A DNA stretch of 64,000 bases from Eudoraea adriatica DSM 19308 (GTDB lineage: Bacteria > Bacteroidota > Bacteroidia > Flavobacteriales > Flavobacteriaceae): positions 62,001-126,000 of the forward strand of contig NZ_KB907548.1 of assembly GCF_000382125.1 (NCBI RefSeq), in the 5' to 3' direction. The notes below the pieces were generated by a model. That model made no database searches. It was not told the DNA's origin and saw only the letters and a list, made by a program, of their open reading frames with translations. The translations under genes were made by a program, and so were the position numbers. Positions 1-7,198 of the stretch are shown piece after piece (the stretch's first letter is position 1; each line of letters opens with the position of its first letter).

Positions 1-850
1 CTACCCTAAAGGGCTCAAGAGCTTCCAGTGTAACAATCCATGGCGAAATAGAAGAGGCAAAATTCTTAGCCATAAATGGGCCCAGAGGTACATACTCCCA
101 CTTCTGTATATCCCTGGCACTCCAATCATTAAGCAAAACAAGTCCGAAAATATAATTCTCAGCTTCACCAATAGGTATAGATTCCCCTAATTTGTTGGCA
201 TCTGTTGTAATAAAGCCCATTTCTAATTCAAAGTCAACCATTTTGGAGGGGCCAAATTCAGGTTTGCTTGCCCCCTTGGGCAACGTCTGCCCGAAAGGTC
301 TTCTAATATTTTGTCCGCTTGGGATTATTGTTGAACTTCTGCCGTGGTACCCGATAGGGATATGCAGCCAATTTGGCAATAAGGCATTCTCAGGATCGCG
401 AAACATGCTGCCTATATTCGTCGCATGCTCCTTACTGGAATAAAAATCCGTATAATCTCCTATCTGGACCGGAAGTTGCATCTCTATCTCATCTAAAGTG
501 AATAGAACAATTTTACGGTGTTCCTCGTTTTCTTTAAGGCTTGGGTTGGTAATGTCAAAAATTTCACTAATCCTGTTTCGAACTGAACGCCAGGTTTTTT
601 TTCCATCTGAAATAAAATCATTTAAGGTATCCTGAAGAAAAATGTCATCTGTAAGTGGTATTCCATTGAAATAGCCCAATTGATGAAGTGCTCCAAGGTC
701 AATTGCATAATCACCTATTCTGGTTCCAATTGTAATAACATCATCCCTTGTCAGGAATACGCCAAAAGGAATATTCTGAATTGGAAAATCAGAATTAGGG
801 GCAACTTCCAGCCAGGTTTTTTTTGATGGATCATTTGTTTTTACAGACAT
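1..850 (-). CDS. fahA: Fumarylacetoacetase, C-terminus cut by window edge
   Basis: This gene reads leftward off the window; about 283 codons are visible from the ATG at 848-850. Fumarylacetoacetase (EC 3.7.1.2) hydrolyses fumarylacetoacetate to fumarate and acetoacetate, the last step of tyrosine and homogentisate breakdown in the cytosol. The visible part carries the N-terminal FAA domain (from about residue 20, with IPFGVF) and the start of the catalytic domain, including the family signatures PIGYHGRSS and GQTLPKG, the metal-ligand stretch DFELEMGF and NDWSARDIQKWEYVPLGPF. The full enzyme is normally about 420-430 residues, so roughly a third is missing. It is divergent from glyA. A -7 box and an overlapping inverted repeat lie directly upstream. 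The identification is secure. Confidence 0.93.
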   Translation of the reverse strand, partial: MSVKTNDPSKKTWLEVAPNSDFPIQNIPFGVFLTRDDVITIGTRIGDYAIDLGALHQLGYFNGIPLTDDIFLQDTLNDFISDGKKTWRSVRNRISEIFDITNPSLKENEEHRKIVLFTLDEIEMQLPVQIGDYTDFYSSKEHATNIGSMFRDPENALLPNWLHIPIGYHGRSSTIIPSGQNIRRPFGQTLPKGASKPEFGPSKMVDFELEMGFITTDANKLGESIPIGEAENYIFGLVLLNDWSARDIQKWEYVPLGPFMAKNFASSISPWIVTLEALEPFRV

Positions 851-870
851 GATATAATTGTTAATTTTTG

Positions 871-891
871 TTTGATAAATTCCTTATCAAA
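871..891. promoter_or_regulatory. Perfect 8-bp inverted repeat, candidate operator of fahA
   Basis: TTTGATAA, a 5-bp spacer, then TTATCAAA form a perfect dyad in the fahA-glyA divergent region. Its right arm overlaps the TTTG of the putative fahA -7 box (888-895, TATATTTG on the minus strand) and the rest covers the expected transcription start. This is the usual geometry of a repressor site. The binding protein is unknown. Confidence 0.45.
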
Positions 892-895
892 TATA
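888..895 (-). promoter_or_regulatory. Putative fahA -7 box
   Basis: The minus strand reads TATATTTG, a full match to the Bacteroidota -7 consensus TAnnTTTG, about 38 bp upstream of the fahA start codon. No TTG is found at the expected 19-21 bp upstream spacing (the nearest is 25 bp away), so the -33 element is weak or absent. That would fit a regulated promoter. Confidence 0.4.
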
Positions 896-962
896 TTATT
901 TTCTTCTTATTAACGTCTGGCAATTTGTACTTTTACGCCTCATTTAACATAAGAATAAAGTT

Positions 963-2240
963 ATGCAACGCGACCATCAAATATTTGAATTAATTGCTGA
1001 GGAAAAAGAAAGGCAATTAAACGGGATAGAACTTATTGCTTCTGAAAATTTTACGAGTCCACAGGTTATGGAAGCAGCCGGTTCTGTGCTTACTAACAAA
1101 TACGCTGAGGGTTATCCCGGGAAGCGCTATTATGGCGGTTGTGAAGTAGTTGATAAGGTTGAACAACTTGCCATAGACAGAGCAAAAGAACTGTTCGGAG
1201 CTGAATATGCTAACGTACAGCCACATTCGGGATCGCAAGCTAATGCCGCAGTCTACCAGGCATGTTTAAGCCCCGGAGATACAATTCTGGGCTTTGATCT
1301 TGCACACGGAGGTCACCTGACTCATGGCTCACCTGTTAATTTTTCAGGCAAGCTCTATCGTCCGGTATTTTACGGTGTTGAAAAAGAAACCGGAGTAATA
1401 AACTATGAAAAAATTGAGGAGATAGCCAAAAAAGAACGCCCTAAGCTTATTATCGCAGGCGCTTCTGCCTATTCGCGTGATATGGATTTTAAACGGTTTC
1501 GCGAAATAGCCGATAGTGTGGATGCACTTTTATTGGCAGATATTGCGCATCCTGCGGGACTTATAGCCAAAGGCATATTAAACGATCCCATCCCGCATTG
1601 TCATTTTGTTACCACCACAACTCATAAAACCCTTAGAGGACCGAGGGGCGGGTTAATTTTAATGGGACAGGATTTTGAAAATCCCTTCGGAATTAAGTTG
1701 AAAAATGGAAGTTTGCGTAAAATGTCTGCTTTAATTAATCTTGCCGTTTTTCCGGGTAACCAGGGAGGACCATTAGAGCACATTATTGCAGCCAAGGCTA
1801 TTGCTTTCGGAGAAGCCCTTTCAGATGAATTTTTACATTATATGCTGCAGGTAAAGAAAAATGCTGAGGCTATGGCCGCAGCTTTTGTTGCAAAGGACTA
1901 TAAAATAATTTCTGGAGGCACAGACAATCATATGATGCTAATAGATCTGCGCAATAAGAATATAACCGGTAAGGATGCAGAAAACATATTGGTCAAAGCA
2001 GATATTACTGCCAATAAAAATATGGTTCCATTTGATGATAAGTCGCCCTTTATTACTTCAGGAATTAGATTTGGAACGGCGGCTATAACTACCAGGGGTC
2101 TTAAAGAAACCGATATGGCTGTTATTGTTGATCTAATCGATGAAGTTATTACGCATGCCGAGGAAGAGGAAGTAGTGGCAAAGGTAAAAGTAAAGGTGAA
2201 TAAATTAATGAAAGACCTTCCGCTGTTTGCTCAGGGTTAG
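963..2240 (+). CDS. glyA: Serine hydroxymethyltransferase
   Basis: This PLP enzyme (EC 2.1.2.1) interconverts serine and glycine while loading tetrahydrofolate with a one-carbon unit, supplying glycine and 5,10-methylene-THF for purine and thymidylate synthesis. The 425 residues match the usual bacterial length. Visible signatures are the N-terminal ELIASENF, the [15 protein letters not shown] substrate loop, and the PLP-lysine motif [14 protein letters not shown] with the Schiff-base lysine near residue 222. The ATG start at 963 gives the expected short N-terminus. The gene is divergent from fahA and has no same-strand partner downstream. A weak -7-like TACTTTTA lies at 928-935. Confidence 0.98.
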   Translation: MQRDHQIFELIAEEKERQLNGIELIASENFTSPQVMEAAGSVLTNKYAEGYPGKRYYGGCEVVDKVEQLAIDRAKELFGAEYANVQPHSGSQANAAVYQACLSPGDTILGFDLAHGGHLTHGSPVNFSGKLYRPVFYGVEKETGVINYEKIEEIAKKERPKLIIAGASAYSRDMDFKRFREIADSVDALLLADIAHPAGLIAKGILNDPIPHCHFVTTTTHKTLRGPRGGLILMGQDFENPFGIKLKNGSLRKMSALINLAVFPGNQGGPLEHIIAAKAIAFGEALSDEFLHYMLQVKKNAEAMAAAFVAKDYKIISGGTDNHMMLIDLRNKNITGKDAENILVKADITANKNMVPFDDKSPFITSGIRFGTAAITTRGLKETDMAVIVDLIDEVITHAEEEEVVAKVKVKVNKLMKDLPLFAQG

Positions 2241-2292
2241 TAATAGCGTTTTATTTAAAATCAATACTCTGTTAATTGATCTTCCGCTTTAT

Positions 2293-2964
2293 TTAGTGAT
2301 TTAACATATATAGGTCACCGTAAATGATAGATTTATTCTTAAGATCATAGATTAAGGCATCTTTTTCTGACTCAAAATAGAGGCCCCAAAATTGGAAATA
2401 GTCTTTTTTATTATTATTACCGGCTCTTATATTCTTTAGTTTGGATTCATTTTCAAAAAGGTCCTCCTCAAAAACCGGAATATATATTTCATAAGGTGTT
2501 TCAGAAAGCCTTTTGGAAAAATAGACATAGTGCCGGGCTATAGTTTTAAGAATCTGACGAAGTTGTTCTTCTATACTATTTTCAAATATATTCTTAATAA
2601 TTATAGAACAATCTATTGTGAAAATAGATAGTTCTTCAATATCTATCTGCCTGCTATTCAAATTGTTTAATTCCCTCAAAGCCCTTGAAAATGGGGAATT
2701 TTTAGACCAGCTTTTCTGTTCTGAGCATATGCTGCCCCAGGTACCTTTTTGTAAATGTGAAAGTATTTCGACCAATTTAAAATTGCAATCCATTTCAATA
2801 ACCAAGTTTTCTCGTGCTGTATCTGAAGAACAATTTCTTACGGAGACATCTGAAAAATAATCTTTTTCCAAACTCTTTTTAAAATCAACTAAACCCTTTA
2901 TTTGCGGGTTGTCGTCTAGTTTAATTCGAAGATTATCTCTAAAATTAACCTGTTTCTTTGGCAT
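2293..2964 (-). CDS. Unrecognised 223-residue protein
   Basis: I do not recognise this family. The protein has no signal peptide and no membrane segment and is rich in Asn, Lys, Glu and Ile, so a soluble cytoplasmic protein is likely. The middle (residues about 55-150) looks helical; the C-terminal third is richer in aromatic residues (YFQFWGLYFES). It is the last gene of the minus-strand run that begins with the LytTR regulator, 160 bp after the NarL-type regulator, and an imperfect inverted repeat lies in that gap. It converges with glyA. The clean ATG start and uninterrupted length support a real gene. No function can be assigned. Confidence 0.65.
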   Translation of the reverse strand: MPKKQVNFRDNLRIKLDDNPQIKGLVDFKKSLEKDYFSDVSVRNCSSDTARENLVIEMDCNFKLVEILSHLQKGTWGSICSEQKSWSKNSPFSRALRELNNLNSRQIDIEELSIFTIDCSIIIKNIFENSIEEQLRQILKTIARHYVYFSKRLSETPYEIYIPVFEEDLFENESKLKNIRAGNNNKKDYFQFWGLYFESEKDALIYDLKNKSIIYGDLYMLNH

Positions 2965-3018
2965 GATAACAGAAAACTAAGGGGTTTATACCAAAATTAA
3001 TTTTAAAAATTAATAGTT

Positions 3019-3061
3019 GGCTATATAAAAACCATAGAATAAATAAGGTTTTACTATAACC
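3019..3061. repeat. Imperfect 15-bp inverted repeat
   Basis: GGCTATATAAAAACC (3019-3033) faces GGTTTTACTATAACC (3047-3061), matching at 12 of 15 positions across a 13-bp spacer. It lies between the NarL-type regulator and the following gene. There is no terminal T-run, so it is not an obvious terminator; a regulator site for the downstream gene is possible. Confidence 0.3.
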
Positions 3062-3124
3062 AAGAAGTATTGATTAATGTAAAAAAAAAACAGAAAATAT
3101 ATTTCAGGGGAATAACAGGTAAAA

Positions 3125-3796
3125 TTAGATGAAGCCCCTGTTTCGGGACTCGGTGATCAAGGCCTGATCATTCTGTTTTTCAACACCAAATACTGCTTTT
3201 AAGTGCCTTTTCCTATTTTCGATACTTGGAAGTGATAAGGAGACATGGTTAACCATATCTTTAGTTTTAGTGCCTATTGACAAATAGTGGAGAATTTTTT
3301 TGTCCTTCTCATCCAGAACTATATCGTCATTGGCCATTTTTTTTCGAATAGCTGCCAGAGCTTTTTGAGTGTAATAGGGGGGATTGTTCATTACGGTCAG
3401 GACCATTGCCTGCAGCGACTTTTGATCTATTTCGGTTTTTACCATATACCCTTCGGGATCCACTGTTTTTAGAATGCTGTTTATTCGGTAATTGTCACTA
3501 AATGAAGACATAAAGACTATTTTGGTCTTTGGAATAACCTTGCGGGCGATTATCCCGATATCTTCGCCTGTTTTCGCAGGGCTTTCAGTGGCCTGTGCTA
3601 ATTGAATATCCAATAAAAGAATATCGTAGAGAAATGAATTAACCGAATTTTCAATTTTTTCAATAGCCTGCTCAAAGGATTTAGCTGTATCCACGAAAAC
3701 CTTGAAATCATCAAATGCTGTGTCCTCCAGAATAAATTTATAACCCAAGGTGGTCATTTCGTGATCATCTACCGCTAAAATCCGTACTGTTTTCAT
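3125..3796 (-). CDS. NarL/LuxR-type response regulator
   Basis: This is a two-component response regulator, expected to be phosphorylated by the kinase encoded just upstream. The receiver domain spans residues about 4-130, with the acidic pair VDDH (10-11), the phospho-acceptor Asp63 in LLLDIQ and the conserved Lys120 in GYMVK. A C-terminal helix-turn-helix (about 155-220, from LDEKDKKILHYLSIG) resembles the LuxR/GerE type but is divergent. The start overlaps the kinase stop codon by 4 bp, so the two are translationally coupled and form a cognate pair. The length (223) is normal for NarL-type regulators. Target genes are not evident; the neighbouring 48-residue lipoprotein gene is a candidate. 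Confidence 0.9.
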   Translation of the reverse strand: MKTVRILAVDDHEMTTLGYKFILEDTAFDDFKVFVDTAKSFEQAIEKIENSVNSFLYDILLLDIQLAQATESPAKTGEDIGIIARKVIPKTKIVFMSSFSDNYRINSILKTVDPEGYMVKTEIDQKSLQAMVLTVMNNPPYYTQKALAAIRKKMANDDIVLDEKDKKILHYLSIGTKTKDMVNHVSLSLPSIENRKRHLKAVFGVEKQNDQALITESRNRGFI

Positions 3797-5901
3797 GATG
3801 AAGCTTTTTCTGCTATTTTAGATTTGATATTTTCGTTAACCCGACTTAAATTTTCAGATTCCATTAACTCGTATGGCACTTGCACGGTTACCACAGTTCC
3901 TTTTCCAGGCGTGCTCTTTATTTTCCATTCCCCGTTTAATTTGTGTACCCGGGAAGTTATATTTTTATGTCCAATACCTTTTTTTGTTTTACTATTATTA
4001 AAGCCCTTCCCATCGTCTTTCAGGGTAACTTTAAGCAAAAGATCGGCTAAGTCTAGTTTCAGATTAACCTTATTAGCGCAGGCATGTTTAATACAATTCT
4101 GAAGGCTCTCCTGGATGATTCTGTAGAGGTTAATTTTAATATTTCCACTTAAAGCATCCCAGTCAAAACCTTCATCATATTCTAAGTTATAATCAATATT
4201 TGCTGTTCCGCAAATGCCCTTTAGTAAATCTTCGATGGATATTATAAAGTTATGGAATTTTTGATAAGAAGCATCGTTTAATTCATGAGAAATTGAACGT
4301 ATCTCCTCCTGCACCGCTTGTAGTTTTTCAATTGCCTCTCCACGCATACTTATGGCATTGTCATCTGCTTTTTTGTTTAAACCCAGCAACATCATGCGAA
4401 TACCATTCATTTGCCCTAATATACCATCGTGCAGTTCCTCTGAAATTCGTTTTTGTTCAGATTGTTTTCCCTCTTCCATTTTTTGACTCTGGGCAAGCAT
4501 GAGATTAAATATCTCCTGGTTTGACTCTTGTTGCTGCTGCTGAAATCGCAGGTTTCGGTTTTTTGCGCGCTGGGAAATGATAACCACAACGGAAACAGCC
4601 AGTAAAAAAAGGCCTATGGCAATTCCTATCCAAAGCTGCCTTTGCCTGGCTAAAAGCTGGTTTTCGGCTATAAATTCATCGGTTTCAAAACGTATCCGGG
4701 CAAACTTATTTCTAATCTTTCGATCTTCTTCCTCTAAACTGTCATTTAATACCAAATACTCGGTAAGGTAGGTCTGTGCATTTTCGGGGTCTATTTTAGG
4801 GTAGAGTTTTAAGATATCGAGAATGAGTTCATTATCATTATTTCGTTGTGCAAGAAGAAAGGCTTCATCTATTTTAACCCTGGCCCGGGAAGTGTCTTTT
4901 TTAGTAAGGTAGTATTCCGCCAAATGGTAATGATTCATGGGAATTTCTCCTAAGTTATTCTCCTTTAAATTAATTTCCAGAGCCTCTTCAAAAAGTGCTG
5001 CGGCATTCCCGGAACTCCCGGATTTAAATTCAGAATAAGCAAGATTGTCCAGGGCAAGGGCATAGGACCCCGGGTTTTTATAGATTAAACTATCTGCATT
5101 TAACAATTTGCTGAAGTAAGGTGTAGCTTTTACATAATCTCCCTTTTCCTTGTACAAATTCCCAATATTGTTGTCCAGTGTGATTTGACGGTTTCGCCTT
5201 AATTCTTGTGATTCTATGTTCCGGATATATTCCCCGGCCTTTTCAAAATAGTCACGGGATTGTTCAAATTCTCCGAGGCTTTTCGCAATAGTGCCCAGCA
5301 GGTTATATAGCAAAAAAAGCTGGTCAAACCTTTCATACGGTTTGAGGAATTGAATGGCTCTTATAGCAGTGCCTTCAGCTCCGGTATAGTCCTTTATGTC
5401 CTTTTGAATAACCGACATACTATATAATACCAAGCCTCTGCTTAAATTATCCTTAAGGCCAACATAAAGTTCCTCTGCCTGCCCGTACTCATAGTAAGCA
5501 CTGTCTTTAATAAAAAAATTAAAATAAAAATCTCCACGGTCCCAATGGAGGCCGGCGCGCACAACAGAATCTTTAATTTCTTCGGAAAGCAGTATTGCTT
5601 TATCGTTGACCTTTCTGAAGTTTACGGAATCCTTCAAGGTAAGATATACCAAAGAGAGCTCGGATAAATAATGCAGGCGCAATGAGTCATTGGAATTTCC
5701 AACAATTTCTTTATAGGCCTTTTGCAAAAACTCCTTTCTGACTTCTATAGGAAGTGTTGCATCTGTCCCATTTTTAATCCATATGGCGGTGCTGTCTGAA
5801 CCGGAATTTGAACTATTAAAGTAGGGGGCTTGCTTTTTTTGTTTACAGGCAAAAAAAAGCAGGAAAAGACTTAACAGGGCTATATATTTTTTGTTAATCA
5901 T
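3793..5901 (-). CDS. TPR-containing sensor histidine kinase (HisKA_3 type)
   Basis: This is an inner-membrane sensor kinase of 702 residues. The N-terminus is a signal peptide with a lipobox-like FFAC (Cys19). Residues about 60-400 form tetratricopeptide repeats, which would lie in the periplasm. A single membrane segment spans about 423-443 (WIGIAIGLFLLAVSVVVI). A short coiled coil leads to a NarX-like dimerisation domain with the phospho-acceptor His491 in ISEELHDGILGQ, followed by a HATPase_c domain with an N box (IIQESLQNCIKH), G1 (DDGKGF) and G2 (GIGHKNI). It overlaps the downstream response regulator by 4 bp. The TPR domain suggests sensing through a protein or peptide partner. A strong terminator separates it from the upstream peptide gene. 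Confidence 0.92.
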   Translation of the reverse strand: MINKKYIALLSLFLLFFACKQKKQAPYFNSSNSGSDSTAIWIKNGTDATLPIEVRKEFLQKAYKEIVGNSNDSLRLHYLSELSLVYLTLKDSVNFRKVNDKAILLSEEIKDSVVRAGLHWDRGDFYFNFFIKDSAYYEYGQAEELYVGLKDNLSRGLVLYSMSVIQKDIKDYTGAEGTAIRAIQFLKPYERFDQLFLLYNLLGTIAKSLGEFEQSRDYFEKAGEYIRNIESQELRRNRQITLDNNIGNLYKEKGDYVKATPYFSKLLNADSLIYKNPGSYALALDNLAYSEFKSGSSGNAAALFEEALEINLKENNLGEIPMNHYHLAEYYLTKKDTSRARVKIDEAFLLAQRNNDNELILDILKLYPKIDPENAQTYLTEYLVLNDSLEEEDRKIRNKFARIRFETDEFIAENQLLARQRQLWIGIAIGLFLLAVSVVVIISQRAKNRNLRFQQQQQESNQEIFNLMLAQSQKMEEGKQSEQKRISEELHDGILGQMNGIRMMLLGLNKKADDNAISMRGEAIEKLQAVQEEIRSISHELNDASYQKFHNFIISIEDLLKGICGTANIDYNLEYDEGFDWDALSGNIKINLYRIIQESLQNCIKHACANKVNLKLDLADLLLKVTLKDDGKGFNNSKTKKGIGHKNITSRVHKLNGEWKIKSTPGKGTVVTVQVPYELMESENLSRVNENIKSKIAEKASS

Positions 5902-5940
5902 AAAACAACTTGGAAACTAATGGCTCCTATATTACAATAT

Positions 5941-5974
5941 AAATAAAAAGCCTTAAATAGCATATTTAAGGCTT
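5941..5974 (-). terminator. Rho-independent terminator of the 48-residue peptide gene
   Basis: A perfect 12-bp stem (arms 5948-5959 and 5963-5974, AAGCCTTAAATA and its complement) with a 3-nt loop is followed, on the minus strand, by TTTTTATTT. It lies about 60 bp after the peptide stop and about 40 bp before the kinase start, so the peptide gene probably has its own transcript. Confidence 0.85.
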
Positions 5975-6032
5975 CTTATTTGGTAAGGTATGTTGCGTTT
6001 ATATTCTATACTTTAATACTCAATTTTAAAAA

Positions 6033-6179
6033 TCATCCACCTCTATGTACTATTGGGGTATCGTCCCCACCGGTGGCTTGTTCATATAAGGCCTGGTCTT
6101 CGGCACTGTTATCTGCTTCACAGGAAAATAATCCCATACTGAATACTGCTATTGCGAAAATGCTTAAAACTTTTTTCAT
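6033..6179 (-). CDS. 48-residue secreted lipoprotein-like peptide
   Basis: This small ORF reads ATG to TGA with a textbook lipoprotein signal: Met-Lys-Lys, a hydrophobic core (VLSIFAIAVFSMG) and the lipobox LFSC with Cys20. The mature product would be a 29-residue, mostly acidic lipopeptide that begins CEADNSAEDQ and ends HRGG. It lies between a LytTR regulator and the TPR kinase/NarL regulator pair, all on the same strand, and is closed by a strong terminator. Short lipoproteins of this look are common in flavobacteria, but I know no characterised function. A role as a ligand or target of the neighbouring kinase is only inference. The overlapping plus-strand frame lacks such features. Confidence 0.8.
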   Translation of the reverse strand: MKKVLSIFAIAVFSMGLFSCEADNSAEDQALYEQATGGDDTPIVHRGG

Positions 6180-6324
6180 CGTTTAAAATTTTTAAGGGGT
6201 TAAATAATGTTGACTAGCTTGATACTAAACTAGCAGCAATCCCGAAAGACTATTGTGTAAAAAAAAGAATATTAGTGAACGGCCTACTTCTGTGAGTATT
6301 TGTGGCGTTTTTAGAAGGATTTGA

Positions 6325-7056
6325 TTATTTGGAGGGAGAAATGGTGTTTTTTGAAAGAATTTTTTTTAAACCTTCAATATTTTCCTTGTAGGTTTTGGTA
6401 AATGGGAGTTTTGTTTTACTGACTTTTAAGAAACATAAAGACTTACCATAATTAATTCCTGAAACAAAGTTAGTATTCAGGATATAACTTTGATGGATTC
6501 TTATGAAGTTTGCTGGCAAACGATTTTCAAAGGATTTAAGCGTTTTATAGGCACTAACAATATTGCCGTCTTTCATTATAAAATCTGTCGCATTATTGTC
6601 TGCCTTTAAATACAATATCTCATCAGTATCAAGATATTGGTAATCATTGTAAGATTTCAGACAAAGGGTATGGGAGACATCTTCTTTTGGCAGTTGTTTT
6701 TTTAATCGCAACAAGGTCTTGCGAATATCAAATTCATTGTAAGGCATCAGCCAGTAATCAAAGAAATTGTTTTTAATGGCATTGTAGGCGTACTCCTTGC
6801 TTCTGGAAATCCCAATTAATATTGGAATGTTTTTAACATACTGATATAATTCTGTCACCATCTGAAAATATTCAAAAGCCTTGTCGTTCAGATTAATAAA
6901 AACAACATCAGGGGTGTATTTGAGAATAGCATTTAAGCCGTCCGAGCAGTTTCTGGCTTCGCCGGAACACACAAAATCTCCATAGTCCTCTAAATAGTGC
7001 TGTAACTGCAAATTTGAGGTGGCGTCGGAATCAATAATGGTATAAGAATACTCCAT
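6325..7056 (-). CDS. LytTR regulator with pseudo-receiver domain
   Basis: This 243-residue protein has a receiver-like domain (residues about 4-125) and a C-terminal LytTR DNA-binding domain (about 140-238, with DEILYLKADNNATDFI and FIRIHQSYILNTNFV). In the receiver the acidic pair is kept (Asp9, Asp11), but the phospho-acceptor position is Asn55 (VVFINLND where VVFLDI is usual). Classical aspartyl phosphorylation is therefore unlikely and it may be constitutive or ligand-controlled. It is the first gene of a co-directional cluster with the 48-residue lipopeptide and the TPR kinase/NarL regulator, but 145 bp separates it from the peptide gene. No histidine kinase partner is adjacent in an operon. 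Confidence 0.88.
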   Translation of the reverse strand: MEYSYTIIDSDATSNLQLQHYLEDYGDFVCSGEARNCSDGLNAILKYTPDVVFINLNDKAFEYFQMVTELYQYVKNIPILIGISRSKEYAYNAIKNNFFDYWLMPYNEFDIRKTLLRLKKQLPKEDVSHTLCLKSYNDYQYLDTDEILYLKADNNATDFIMKDGNIVSAYKTLKSFENRLPANFIRIHQSYILNTNFVSGINYGKSLCFLKVSKTKLPFTKTYKENIEGLKKILSKNTISPSK

Positions 7057-7198
7057 GCCCGGATATTTGGGTACAAAGTAGTAAACCTATTTGAGAAGAC
7101 ACCATACTTTTACCATAGAATATTTAAGGTTTTTCTACATAAAGTGTTGAATATCAATATTTATGAAAGAAAATTCTTTCAAAAAATGATAATCCGGT

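Noticed and set aside
192-443. 83-codon plus-strand ORF within the fumarylacetoacetase gene
   Set aside because: It lies antisense to a strongly conserved enzyme region and shows no protein feature.
5980-6186. 68-codon plus-strand ORF opposite the lipopeptide gene
   Set aside because: The minus-strand frame has a lipobox signal peptide and a terminator; the plus-strand one has neither.
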